A DNA stretch of 12,855 nt from an uncultured Eubacteriales bacterium (GCA_900546685.1 UREB01000029.1:1-12855); one strand, 5' to 3'; shown: positions 1 to 6,735, counted from the stretch's first letter. Notes: a model not told the origin generated them from the sequence alone. Program-made: numbers and translations.

Positions 1-387
1 CGTTATTTTCAGGCGGAAACCGGTTATAACTGTGCGCAAAGCGTATTTTTGCCTTTTGCAGAAAGTATGGGAATTCCGCAGGAGCAAGCAATGAAGCTCT
101 CCGCAGCCTTTGGCGGCGGCGTGGCCGTAGGATAGATATGCGGGGCGTTATGTGGCGCCGCCATGGCGTTGTCTTATGCAGTATCCTCTGCGGACCCGAA
201 GGATACGCAAGCCAAACAGGCCTACCGTACAGCCATGCAGCAGCTGGCCCAAGAGTTTGAGCAGACATTCGGCTCTTTACAGTGCCAAGCATTGAAAGCA
301 CGAGATGCACAGCAGGCTCAAACGGAAGAGAGGCCCTGTATGAAGTATGTTTCATTTTGCGCAGAAAGGCTTGAAACGCTGCTTTAG
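1..387 (+). pseudogene. C_GCAxxG_C_C family redox protein, interrupted by in-frame TAG (5' end outside window)
   Basis: Read in frame from base 1, the translation begins RYFQAETGYNCAQSV, continues through SAAFGGGVAVG, meets TAG at 133-135, resumes as ICGALCGAAMAL and ends at TAG 385-387. This is the layout of the C_GCAxxG_C_C family of small, putatively metal-binding redox proteins: an early NC, a glycine-rich turn, the CGAxxG core, then spaced C-terminal cysteines (here in LQCQAL, RPCMKY and SFCAE). The family usually has Glu immediately before the [VI]CGA core, so a single GAG-to-TAG change explains the break. The reading frame is otherwise intact on both sides. No ribosome binding site precedes the internal ATG at 163, so re-initiation is unlikely. 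It lies 23 nt upstream of the TrhA gene and was probably co-transcribed with it. A sequencing error or amber read-through remain possible alternatives. Confidence 0.75.
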
Positions 388-410
388 ACCTAAGAAAGAG
401 GGGACAATGC

Positions 411-1085
411 ATGCAGGTATCACAAAAAAAGGAAAGAAAGCCGGCAAAAAAGATTGGCCTTGGTTTTTATACGCAGGGAGAGGAAATCGCCAATTCCATA
501 ACGCATGGATTGGGAGCTCTTATGGCACTGGCTGGCGCTGTGGTTTTAATCGTATTTGCGGCTTTAACAGGAGACCGATGGAAAATCGTAAGCGTATGCA
601 TCTATGGGTTCGCAGTGTTCTTTCTTTTTATGATGTCCACCCTATACCATGCCATCAATCATAAGACGGCCAAGCGAGTATTTCGGGTTTTTGACCATAC
701 CTCTATTTATCTATTGATAGCGGGCACCTACACGCCCTTTACGCTGGTTACGCTGCGCGGCGGCTGGGGATGGACGATTTTCGGCGTGGTTTGGGGCGCT
801 ACCATTTTGGGCATTGTGCTTAGCGCCATCAATTTAGAGCGCTTTAAGGTCTTTGGCATGGTCTGCTACATTGCTACGGGCTGGTGTATCGTCGTTGCTA
901 TGTTCCCCTTGGTCAAGGCGCTGCCTGTATCCGGCATCGTTCTGTTGGTGCTGGGCGGCGTCATGTATACCGCCGGCATCGGCTTTTTTGCCAGCAAAAA
1001 GAAATACTTTCATTCCATCTGGCATCTGTTTGTCTTGGCCGGCGCCATTTTGCATTATTTTTGCATTCTGTTCTATGTCATCTAA
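411..1085 (+). CDS. trhA: Hemolysin III / TrhA family integral membrane protein (PAQR-like)
   Basis: A 224-residue, strongly hydrophobic protein with about seven predicted membrane segments after a short Lys-rich cytoplasmic N-terminus (residues 1-15). Hallmarks of the HlyIII/PAQR (CREST) superfamily are visible in order: EEIANSITHGLGA (24-36), STLYH (76-80), FDHTSIYLLIAGTYTPF (94-110) and HSIWHLFVLAGAILHYF (201-217). Ser76, His80, Asp95, His201 and His205 match the residues that form the buried metal site in this superfamily. Length is typical. Bacterial members are linked to membrane-lipid and energy homeostasis; the historic haemolysin label is weakly founded, and the molecular activity is unsettled. 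The start is ATG 411, preceded by AGAGGGG seven bases upstream; the ATG at 407 is out of frame. The gene follows the broken redox gene and ends at the hairpin shared with the convergent acetyltransferase. Confidence 0.93.
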   Translation: MQVSQKKERKPAKKIGLGFYTQGEEIANSITHGLGALMALAGAVVLIVFAALTGDRWKIVSVCIYGFAVFFLFMMSTLYHAINHKTAKRVFRVFDHTSIYLLIAGTYTPFTLVTLRGGWGWTIFGVVWGATILGIVLSAINLERFKVFGMVCYIATGWCIVVAMFPLVKALPVSGIVLLVLGGVMYTAGIGFFASKKKYFHSIWHLFVLAGAILHYFCILFYVI

Positions 1086-1106
1086 GATACAGAAAGCCAG
1101 AGATAA

Positions 1107-1137
1107 AGAAAAGCAAGGGAGCATCCCTTGCTTTTTT
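1107..1137. terminator. Bidirectional intrinsic terminator between trhA and the GNAT gene
   Basis: The perfect stem AAGCAAGGGA (1111-1120) / TCCCTTGCTT (1124-1133) has a three-base GCA loop and is extended by flanking A-T pairs. On the plus strand it runs into a T tract (1132-1137). On the minus strand the stem is followed by TTTCTTTATC. It therefore suits both trhA and the convergent acetyltransferase, whose stop codon (1136-1138) touches the stem base. Confidence 0.9.
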
Positions 1138-1588
1138 ACATTCGCCCTGTCAGCGACAGGCTCATTTCCCGATATACGATGGATTCATATCCGTGCCTGC
1201 GATACAGGCGAATTGCCCCTTTGTTTTGCGGCATTACCTCCAACTGAATTTCCACAGCTCTGTTGCGATACTGCTCTTTTACAAAGGTAAGCGCCTGGGT
1301 TCCCAACCCCTGCCCCTGGTATTCCGGCCGGATATACAATTCTTCCAACAGCACAATCATGCCGCCTGCCTCGTTTCCATAGGTGAAACTCAGTAGAATG
1401 TACCCGGCCGCACGGCCTTGGGATTCGATCATCCACCCTTCCAAATAAGGATTTTTCTGTAAGATTAGTGTGAAGGTCTTGTTGAAGTTTTCTTCCGGCA
1501 CAGCATGGCTTACGCCATCTCCCTGATAAAACTCCCGGCTCATCGCCACATACTGTGCTCTGTCTTTCTCTGTAAATTTTCGGTGCAA
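1136..1588 (-). CDS. GNAT family N-acetyltransferase
   Basis: A 150-residue single-domain GNAT protein. Acetyl-CoA-binding motif A is clear: LEELYIRPEYQGQGLGTQAL (81-100) has the Q-x-x-G-x-G pyrophosphate loop as QGQGLG (91-96). Motif B follows as NKGAIRLYRRHGY (122-134), where the Tyr is often the general acid in this fold. The preceding strands (GWMIESQGRAAGYILLSF, 51-68) fit beta strands 2 and 3. The acceptor substrate cannot be told from sequence; small molecules, peptides or aminoglycosides are all used by relatives. The start is TTG at 1588 on the minus strand, chosen because AAGGAT lies about six bases upstream; an ATG at 1596 is out of frame. It has its own promoter and a terminator shared with trhA, so it is probably a single-gene unit unrelated in function to its neighbours. 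Confidence 0.9.
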   Translation of the reverse strand: MHRKFTEKDRAQYVAMSREFYQGDGVSHAVPEENFNKTFTLILQKNPYLEGWMIESQGRAAGYILLSFTYGNEAGGMIVLLEELYIRPEYQGQGLGTQALTFVKEQYRNRAVEIQLEVMPQNKGAIRLYRRHGYESIVYREMSLSLTGRM

Positions 1589-1618
1589 GCTATCATCCTT
1601 TCTGTCTTCACGCTATGT

Positions 1619-1648
1619 AGTATACCAGACGGGCCGAAAAGCAAGCAA
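1619..1648 (-). promoter_or_regulatory. Predicted sigma-A promoter of the GNAT gene
   Basis: On the minus strand TATACT (plus coordinates 1619-1624) is preceded by TGG, forming an extended -10 (TGN-TATACT). A weak -35 TTGCTT lies at 1643-1648 with an 18-bp spacer. Transcription would start near 1612, leaving a leader of about 24 nt that carries the AAGGAT ribosome binding site. Confidence 0.6.
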
Positions 1649-1823
1649 ACGTGGCAAAACGAATTTTTCCCCAGCAAAATTGCCGCCTTTTTCTACGGCA
1701 TAAAACGAGGCTTTGTTTCCTCCGTTTTCCTCTGTTTTGTACCTCAATATCCCAAGTTTTCTCACGCATACCGTCCAATTTCGGGCTAAGCGTTGATTTT
1801 TTTATATCAATAACATACGAACA

Positions 1824-1840
1824 TTGCGGTTTCTCCGCAA
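1824..1840. promoter_or_regulatory. Inverted repeat TTGCGG-N5-CCGCAA, candidate operator over the gatC promoter
   Basis: Perfect 6-bp arms TTGCGG (1824-1829) and CCGCAA (1835-1840) are separated by TTTCT. The left arm is the proposed -35 and the right arm lies in the spacer, so a bound protein would occlude RNA polymerase. It lies upstream of the predicted transcript start and has no following T tract, so it is more likely a DNA site than an RNA hairpin. The regulator is unknown. Confidence 0.4.
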
Positions 1841-1853
1841 AATATGGTATAGT
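1824..1853 (+). promoter_or_regulatory. Predicted gatCAB promoter
   Basis: TATAGT at 1848-1853 is a good -10. A weak -35, TTGCGG, lies at 1824-1829 with an 18-bp spacer, and the DNA just upstream (1797-1815) is AT-rich as in an UP element. Start of transcription would fall near 1860, giving a leader of about 45 nt. Confidence 0.55.
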
Positions 1854-1904
1854 ATTCCATCATGAGTAAATAGGCTATATGGCCCAAAAGGAGCGGATCA
1901 ACCC

Positions 1905-2177
1905 GTGGATCGCAACGAGATCGCCCAGTTGGCGCAGTTGGCAAAGCTGTCCTTCACCGATGAGCAGTTGGACGCTTTTACCGATGAATTTTCCAGTATT
2001 TTGGCCTTTGTGGATCAGCTGTCCCAGCTGGATACCGAAGGCGTCAGCGTAGCACCCGAGGCCGACCATGCCGTGGTGCGTGCAGACGAGATCGCCCCCT
2101 CTCTGCCCAAGCAGGCCGTCATTGAATTGGCGCCTGAAACGGACGGAGATGGTTTTCTCATTCCTCGGATCGTATAA
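1905..2177 (+). CDS. gatC: Asp-tRNA(Asn)/Glu-tRNA(Gln) amidotransferase subunit C
   Basis: A 90-residue protein with the GatC pattern: an N-terminal helix beginning DRNEIAQLAQLAKLSFTDEQ, the helix EFSSILAFVDQLSQLDTEGV, then an extended tail with RADEIAPSLPKQAVI and the C-terminal DGDGFLIPRIV. GatC is a small belt-like subunit that wraps around the GatA/GatB interface and stabilises the complex; it has no catalytic site. Length is normal for the family. The start is GTG 1905, which gives the expected N-terminus; AAAGGAG at 1887-1893 lies 11 bases upstream, slightly far. It is the first gene of gatC-gatA-gatB, and the gatA ribosome binding site overlaps its stop codon. Confidence 0.93.
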   Translation: MDRNEIAQLAQLAKLSFTDEQLDAFTDEFSSILAFVDQLSQLDTEGVSVAPEADHAVVRADEIAPSLPKQAVIELAPETDGDGFLIPRIV

Positions 2178-2188
2178 GGAGGCGCAAC

Positions 2189-3661
2189 ATGCAAGCATAC
2201 GAAATGACCATCAAAGAATTGCAGGCAGCTCTCCGGGAGAAAAAGATTTCCGCTTCCGAGGCAATGCAAAGCTATCAAGGACGAGTCGCGGATGTAGACC
2301 CTCTGGTGCAGGGCTATATCAGCCTGAATCCGCAGACGGCGGAAAAACAGGCCGTCCGTGCGCAGCAACGGTTGGACGACCGCACAGCACAGCCGCTGAC
2401 AGGCATCCCTATGGCCATCAAGGACAACCTATGCACAAAAGGCATTGAGACAACGTGCGCTTCCAAGATGTTGGAAAACTTTGTGCCCCCTTATACGGCC
2501 ACAGCAGTTGAAAAGCTATTCAATCAGGATGCTGTGATGTTAGGCAAGGCAAACATGGATGAGTTTGCCATGGGTTCCTCTACAGAAACCTCCTACTTTT
2601 TTGAAACGAAAAACCCGCATGATCTCAATCGTGTACCGGGCGGCAGCAGCGGCGGCAGCGCAGCCATCGTAGCCTCTGGTATGGCAGCCTTTGCCCTGGG
2701 TACGGATACAGGCGGTTCCATCCGCCAGCCCGCTTCGCTCTGCGGCGTTGTTGGGTTCAAGCCTACCTATGGCATGGTTTCCCGTTATGGGCTGATTGCC
2801 TTTGCCTCTTCGCTGGATCAAATCGGCGTGTTTTCCCACACTGTGGAGGATTGTGCTGTCGTTATGGACGCCATTGCCGGCCCGGATGCTAAGGATTCTA
2901 CTTCCATGCAGCAGGCCGCACCTAAGTTCGAATCTTCTTTGACCGGAGATGTCAAGGGGGTAAAAATCGGGATACCGCAGGAGTATTTCGGGCAAGGCGT
3001 AACCCAGCAGGTTCGCGAAGCGGTACAAAAGGCCGCGCGTGATCTGGAATCGCTGGGGGCCATCGTAGAGCCCTGCTCGCTGCCTTTGACGCAATATGGG
3101 CTTCCCACCTATTATCTATTGGCCTGTGCAGAAGCAAGCAGCAACCTGGCCCGGTATGACGGCGTGCGTTACGGCTTCCGGGCCGAAGAGGCGGAAAGCT
3201 TTGAGGATATGCTGATCCGTACCCGTACCGAAGGGTTTGGCGATGAGGTAAAACGCCGCATTATGCTGGGCGCTTTCGTGCTATCCGCCGGCTACTATGA
3301 TGCGTATTACAAAAAGGCGCTGGCCTCCCGTGCGCTGATCAAACGGGATTTTAGAAAAGCCTTTGAAACCTATGATTTACTGTTGACGCCCACTTCCCCG
3401 AACGTTGCCTGGGAAATGGGAGAAGTGACCGATCCGCTGGCCATGTATGCCGCCGATGTGTGTACAGTTGCAGTCAACATCGCAGGGCTGCCCGGCCTTT
3501 CCGTTCCCTGCGGTAAGGATGAGGATGGCATGCCCATTGGCCTACAGCTGATCGGCGCACATTATCAAGATGCCAAAGTCCTCAACGCCGGCCATGCCTA
3601 CCAGCAGAATTTCGGCCAATCGATGATTCGTCCGGTTTGCCAAAAAGGAGGCGCGAAATGA
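2189..3661 (+). CDS. gatA: Asp-tRNA(Asn)/Glu-tRNA(Gln) amidotransferase subunit A (glutaminase)
   Basis: A 490-residue amidase-signature enzyme that hydrolyses glutamine and feeds ammonia to GatB, so that mischarged Glu-tRNA(Gln) or Asp-tRNA(Asn) becomes Gln-tRNA(Gln) or Asn-tRNA(Asn). The Ser-cisSer-Lys triad is complete: Lys78 in GIPMAIKDN, Ser153 in PGGSSGGSAA and the nucleophile Ser177 in GTDTGGSIRQPAS. Further family blocks are MDEFAMGSSTETS, GFKPTYGMVSRYGL and the C-terminal NIAGLPGLSVPCG. Length matches the family. ATG 2189 is preceded by AAGGAGG (2176-2182), which overlaps the gatC stop. The 3' end overlaps gatB by four bases (ATGA), so the subunits are translationally coupled. The operon implies that the cell makes at least one of Gln-tRNA and Asn-tRNA by transamidation. 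Confidence 0.97.
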   Translation: MQAYEMTIKELQAALREKKISASEAMQSYQGRVADVDPLVQGYISLNPQTAEKQAVRAQQRLDDRTAQPLTGIPMAIKDNLCTKGIETTCASKMLENFVPPYTATAVEKLFNQDAVMLGKANMDEFAMGSSTETSYFFETKNPHDLNRVPGGSSGGSAAIVASGMAAFALGTDTGGSIRQPASLCGVVGFKPTYGMVSRYGLIAFASSLDQIGVFSHTVEDCAVVMDAIAGPDAKDSTSMQQAAPKFESSLTGDVKGVKIGIPQEYFGQGVTQQVREAVQKAARDLESLGAIVEPCSLPLTQYGLPTYYLLACAEASSNLARYDGVRYGFRAEEAESFEDMLIRTRTEGFGDEVKRRIMLGAFVLSAGYYDAYYKKALASRALIKRDFRKAFETYDLLLTPTSPNVAWEMGEVTDPLAMYAADVCTVAVNIAGLPGLSVPCGKDEDGMPIGLQLIGAHYQDAKVLNAGHAYQQNFGQSMIRPVCQKGGAK

Positions 3662-5088
3662 AGTTCGAAACCGTCATTGGCCTAGAAATTCATGTGGAAT
3701 TGGCCACCAAGACAAAGATATTCTGTAACTGTGAAAATGTGTTCGGCGGTGAGGAAAATACCCATTGCTGCCCTGTATGCCTGGGATTGCCCGGCAGCTT
3801 GCCCGTAATGAATCAATCGGTGGTAGATTATGCGGCAAGGGTAGGCCTGGCCTTAGGGTGCGAGGTAGCGCCCGTCAGCTATATGGACCGAAAAAACTAT
3901 CATTATCCTGATCTGCCGAAGGGCTATCAGATTTCTCAGCGAGGCGTGCCCATCTGCTCCGGCGGCCAGCTCAACCTAGTCGATGAAGACGGTACGCCCT
4001 TTACCATTGGCTTTACCGAGATTCATATGGAAGAGGATGCGGGCAAACTGGTACATCTGCCCAAGCAGGCCGCCAGCCGCGCGGACTACAACCGTGCCGC
4101 CGTACCGCTGATTGAAATCGTGACCGATCCGGATTTTCGCTCCGCCTCCCAGGTCTGCACCTTTTTGCAGGCACTCAGAGAGTTGCTGATTTCCCTTGGC
4201 GTATCGGATTGCAAAATGCAGGAAGGCTCTATGCGCTGCGATGTAAATCTGTCTTTGCGGGAAGAAGGAAGCACAGAATACGGTACGCGCTGCGAAATGA
4301 AAAACCTGAATTCCTTCCGTTCTGTTACCCGTGCCATTGCGTATGAGGCGCGCCGGCAGGCAGAGCTGTTGGAAAAAGGTGAAAAGGTTATCCAGCAGAC
4401 ATTGCGCTGGGATGATGATCTTGGCAAAACCTACGCCATGCGCGATAAAGAGGACAGCCAGGATTATCGTTACTTCCCTGAGCCGGATCTGCCTCCTATT
4501 GTCATTTCCGCCGAGCACATGCAGAAACTCAAGGATAGCCTGCCGGAGCTGCCGCAGGCCCGCTCCCAGAGATACGAGGCGCTGGGCTTGGCCAGCCAAG
4601 AAGCGCGGCTTTTGGCCAATACCGCTTGGATGACTACGTTGATGGATGGTGCGCTAGCCCAAAAGGCAGATGCAAAAATTGCTGCCAACTGGCTGATCGG
4701 CCCTATGGCCAGCCTGTGGAACGAGCATGCTGCCCAGGAAGAGCCGCTTCCTTTTACAGGAGAGCAATACGGCGCATTTGTGCAGCTAATCACCGGCAAT
4801 AAAATCAATTCTTCCGGAGCCAAGACCGTGCTGGAAACGATGGTGGAAACCGGTAAGGATCCGGATACGATCGTTAAAGAGAAAAATCTGGCACAGATGG
4901 AGGATACCGATGCCCTTTTACAGGTAGCCAAAGAGGTCGTTGCGGAAAACCAGGATACCGTGGAGGCATATCTTGGCGGTCGGGAAAAAGCTTTTGCCAG
5001 TTTGATCGGCGCTGCCATGAAAAAAACGCGCGGCAAGGCCAATCCCAAAGTAATTCGTCAGTTGATCTTGGATTTAATCCAAAAATAA
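3658..5088 (+). CDS. gatB: Asp-tRNA(Asn)/Glu-tRNA(Gln) amidotransferase subunit B
   Basis: A 476-residue GatB. It phosphorylates the side-chain carboxylate of the misacylated amino acid with ATP and amidates it with ammonia from GatA. Visible blocks: VIGLEIHVEL (6-15); a zinc-knuckle-like CxC...CPVC (Cys23, Cys25, Cys38, Cys41); RKNYHYPDLPKGYQISQ; FTEIHMEEDAGKL; KMQEGSMRCDVNLSLR; and YRYFPEPDLPP. The last 150 residues form the helical and YqeY-like tRNA-binding tail, ending KKTRGKANPKVIRQLILDL. The ATG at 3658 is chosen over an in-frame ATG at 3637 because AAAAAGGAGG sits six bases upstream and the family begins at this point. It overlaps the gatA stop by four bases and is followed directly by a strong terminator. 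Confidence 0.97.
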   Translation: MKFETVIGLEIHVELATKTKIFCNCENVFGGEENTHCCPVCLGLPGSLPVMNQSVVDYAARVGLALGCEVAPVSYMDRKNYHYPDLPKGYQISQRGVPICSGGQLNLVDEDGTPFTIGFTEIHMEEDAGKLVHLPKQAASRADYNRAAVPLIEIVTDPDFRSASQVCTFLQALRELLISLGVSDCKMQEGSMRCDVNLSLREEGSTEYGTRCEMKNLNSFRSVTRAIAYEARRQAELLEKGEKVIQQTLRWDDDLGKTYAMRDKEDSQDYRYFPEPDLPPIVISAEHMQKLKDSLPELPQARSQRYEALGLASQEARLLANTAWMTTLMDGALAQKADAKIAANWLIGPMASLWNEHAAQEEPLPFTGEQYGAFVQLITGNKINSSGAKTVLETMVETGKDPDTIVKEKNLAQMEDTDALLQVAKEVVAENQDTVEAYLGGREKAFASLIGAAMKKTRGKANPKVIRQLILDLIQK

Positions 5089-5095
5089 GCGTAAT

Positions 5096-5125
5096 AAAAG
5101 GAGGGTTTTAATGCCCTCCTTTTTT
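5096..5125. terminator. Intrinsic terminator of gatCAB, possibly also serving hisHF
   Basis: Stem AAAAGGAGGG (5096-5105) / CCCTCCTTTT (5114-5123) with an 8-base loop, then T residues to 5125, beginning 7 nt after the gatB stop. Read on the minus strand the same stem is followed by ATTACGC, so any reverse function relies on the T residues within the stem. No other good hairpin lies behind hisF. Confidence 0.88.
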
Positions 5126-5259
5126 GCATTGTTGAAGGTTGCTGTATTGTAAATTAACTATTTTGTCTTCTTTACAATTTATATTCAATCGTCAACTATC
5201 TTGTAAATATATGTAAATTATTTGTGGATTCAAAGGGAGATTTTGTCTTTGCGTATTTT
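5126..5259. repeat. AT-rich spacer with inverted and direct copies of a TTGTAAAT-like motif
   Basis: This spacer lies between the convergent gatB and hisF genes and is much richer in A+T than the genes around it. ATTGTAAA (5146-5153) and TTTACAAT (5171-5178) form a perfect inverted pair 17 bp apart. TTGTAAAT recurs at 5201-5208, and TGTAAATTA occurs at both 5149-5157 and 5212-5220. No coding frame, ribosome binding site or T-tailed hairpin is seen. It could be simple AT-rich drift. Confidence 0.45.
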
Positions 5260-6033
5260 CTATGCTTGGATGCCGTCCAGCCGCATAGGGATCCCTTGCT
5301 GATCCAAGTACTTTTTCAGTGTACCGATCTGTAAATGCCCAAAGTGGAATAACGAAGCGGCAAGCATTGCATCTGCACCCGCCCGGGCCGCTTGTGCAAA
5401 ATGCTCCATCGTACCCGCTCCGCCGGACGCGATAAGCGGCACTTTGCAAATTTTAGACGCCTGCTCGAGAACGGGCAGATCAAATCCCTGCATGGAACCG
5501 TCGGCGTCCATACTAGTGAGCAAGATCTCCCCCGCTCCTCGCTTTTGCACCTCATACAGCCACTCCATCGCATCCAGCCCCGTATTGATGCGGCCCCCAT
5601 GAATGTACACATCCCAGCCATCCCTATCCTGACAGCGCTTTACGTCGATAGATACAACGATACACTGGCTCCCAAAGCGCATGGCGCCTTCCTCTATCAG
5701 CTCCGGCGTTTGCACCGCAGGCGAATTGAGGGATATTTTATCCGCCCCGCGGCGCAGCACCTCCCGGATGGTATCGATATCACGGATCCCGCCGCCTACG
5801 GTAAAGGGAATGAACACCTGCTCTGCCGTGCGTTCTACGACATCAAACATCGTGCTTCTGCCCTCGTGCGTAGCGTTGATATCCAAGAAGGTGATCTCAT
5901 CTGCGCCCAGTTGGCTGTAACGCCGCGCCGTTTCTACTGGGTCGCCGGCATCTCGGATGTTTTCAAATTGAATGCCTTTGACTACGCGGCCATCTCGTAT
6001 ATCCAGGCAAGGAATGATTCTTTTTTTCAGCAT
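5260..6033 (-). CDS. hisF: Imidazole glycerol phosphate synthase cyclase subunit HisF
   Basis: A 257-residue (beta/alpha)8 barrel that uses ammonia from HisH to convert PRFAR into imidazole glycerol phosphate and AICAR. Both catalytic aspartates are present: Asp11 in RIIPCLDIRDGRVVKG and Asp130 in VVSIDVKRC. Phosphate-binding loops appear as TVGGGIRD (78-85) and the C-terminal IASGGAG. DGSMQGFDLP and HFGHLQIGTLKKYL are typical HisF C-terminal blocks. The start at 6033 is chosen over an in-frame upstream ATG (6114): AAGGGAG lies seven bases before it, the family begins MLKKRIIPCLD, and it overlaps the hisH stop by seven bases, implying translational coupling. It ends in TAG at the normal C-terminus, which shows that TAG works as a stop in this genome. 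Confidence 0.97.
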   Translation of the reverse strand: MLKKRIIPCLDIRDGRVVKGIQFENIRDAGDPVETARRYSQLGADEITFLDINATHEGRSTMFDVVERTAEQVFIPFTVGGGIRDIDTIREVLRRGADKISLNSPAVQTPELIEEGAMRFGSQCIVVSIDVKRCQDRDGWDVYIHGGRINTGLDAMEWLYEVQKRGAGEILLTSMDADGSMQGFDLPVLEQASKICKVPLIASGGAGTMEHFAQAARAGADAMLAASLFHFGHLQIGTLKKYLDQQGIPMRLDGIQA

Positions 6034-6647
6034 TGTTCTGCTCCCTTCAGCGCCAAGAAATTGCGCAGAATCTGCATCCCATTGTCTCCGCTTTTTTCTG
6101 GATGAAATTGACAACCATAAATATTATCTTGGTGCACAGCGCAGGCAAATGGAATTTCATATTCCGTAATACCGCTTACATACGGCTTTTCTATCTGCTG
6201 GGCACAGTAGCTATGCACAAAATAAACAGAAAACTCCTTAGGCAGGCCGGCAAACATTTCCTCATCCCTATTTTCTACGCTATTCCAGCCCATATGCGGC
6301 ACCTTTTCCCGTATGGCAAATTTTGTAATTTCCCCAGGGATCAGTCCTAAGCCTTGCTGCCATCCGCCCTCTGTGCTGGATTCAAACAACAGCTGCATGC
6401 CCAAGCAAATTCCCATCAGGGGCGTTCCTTTTTCAACAGCTTCTTGTATGGCCTGCACCAATCCCCGCCTGGACAATTCTGCCATCGCATCTCCAAATGC
6501 CCCTACGCCAGGCAAAATCAGCTTTTGCGCCGTTTGTATTTCCTCAGCATCCTGAGATAATTTTGGCTGCGCACCTAAAAAAGAAAGCGCTTTCTGCACG
6601 CTGTGCAGATTGCCCATGCCATAATCAATGACCACAACCTCTTGCAT
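6027..6647 (-). CDS. hisH: Imidazole glycerol phosphate synthase glutaminase subunit HisH
   Basis: A 206-residue class I glutamine amidotransferase that releases ammonia and channels it through the HisF barrel. The triad is Cys81 in GICLGMQLLFE, His182 and Glu184 in CQFHPEKSG. VVVIDYGMGNLHSV at the N-terminus, LPGVGAFGDAM, PHMGWNSV and YFVHSY are HisH-specific blocks, which separate it from PdxT, GuaA or PabA-type amidotransferases. Length is normal. Its ATG is preceded by AGGAGG seven bases upstream. It is the first gene of a two-gene operon with hisF, divergent from purA; no other his gene is in the window. The operon promoter carries a palindrome, so histidine-responsive control is plausible. 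Confidence 0.97.
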   Translation of the reverse strand: MQEVVVIDYGMGNLHSVQKALSFLGAQPKLSQDAEEIQTAQKLILPGVGAFGDAMAELSRRGLVQAIQEAVEKGTPLMGICLGMQLLFESSTEGGWQQGLGLIPGEITKFAIREKVPHMGWNSVENRDEEMFAGLPKEFSVYFVHSYCAQQIEKPYVSGITEYEIPFACAVHQDNIYGCQFHPEKSGDNGMQILRNFLALKGAEQC

Positions 6648-6676
6648 TGCTCTGCCTCCTCAGCGGATGATACCAC

Positions 6677-6705
6677 ACTATAACACTTTATCATGATAGT
6701 GTAAA
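6677..6705 (-). promoter_or_regulatory. hisHF promoter
   Basis: On the minus strand TTTACA (-35, plus coordinates 6700-6705), exactly 17 bp, then TATAGT (-10, 6677-6682), with TGT just upstream of the -10 giving an extended -10. Transcription should begin near 6669, some 20 nt before the hisH ATG. This is one of the best sigma-A matches in the window. Confidence 0.75.
6683..6702. promoter_or_regulatory. Candidate operator: near-perfect 18-bp palindrome inside the hisHF promoter spacer
   Basis: The plus strand reads ACACTTTATCATGATAGTGT. Removing one T gives ACACTATCATGATAGTGT, which is its own reverse complement; its core TATCATGATA (6689-6698) is uninterrupted. It fills the 17-bp spacer and overlaps the -35, the ideal position for a repressor. 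The half-site layout (7-4-7, with a central ACTA in each half) recalls TrpR-family operators. Inference: a TrpR-family (YerC/HisR-like) histidine regulator may bind here. Confidence 0.55.
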
Positions 6706-6735
6706 GAAGTTTTTGCTATTTCTTCTATGAATTGT

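Larger units (their letters stand above)
1589..1904. other. Divergent intergenic control region, GNAT / gatCAB
   Basis: This 316-nt stretch has no convincing gene. It holds the GNAT promoter at its left end and the gatC promoter, inverted repeat and ribosome binding site at its right end. Between them (about 1650-1815) lies low-complexity, AT-rich and pyrimidine-rich sequence with a short hairpin TGCCG (1681-1685) / CGGCA (1696-1700) that lacks a T tract. Open frames on the plus strand here give hydrophobic or Phe-rich peptides with no ribosome binding site and no family signature. I see no T-box, riboswitch or tRNA signature. Confidence 0.65.

Noticed and set aside
133..135. TAG read as pyrrolysine or as a recoded sense codon
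   Set aside because: hisF uses TAG as a stop at its normal C-terminus and the interrupted gene itself ends in TAG. No pyl gene is in the window. A nonsense mutation is simpler.
1681..1700. Hairpin TGCCG / CGGCA as a terminator or attenuator
   Set aside because: Only five base pairs with a ten-base loop, no T tract on either strand, and no gene ends there.
1816..1830. PurBox-like ACGAACATT upstream of gatC
   Set aside because: Only one half-site is visible, there is no correctly spaced inverted partner, and gatCAB is not a typical PurR target.
1505..1869. Plus-strand open frames across the GNAT 5' end and the 1589-1904 gap
   Set aside because: They lack ribosome binding sites, encode low-complexity Phe/Ser/Arg-rich peptides with no family features, and overlap promoters.
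5392..6105. Long plus-strand open frame of 237 codons antisense to hisF
   Set aside because: Shadow of hisF, whose catalytic residues and family blocks are all present on the minus strand; the antisense frame has no ribosome binding site or recognisable motif.
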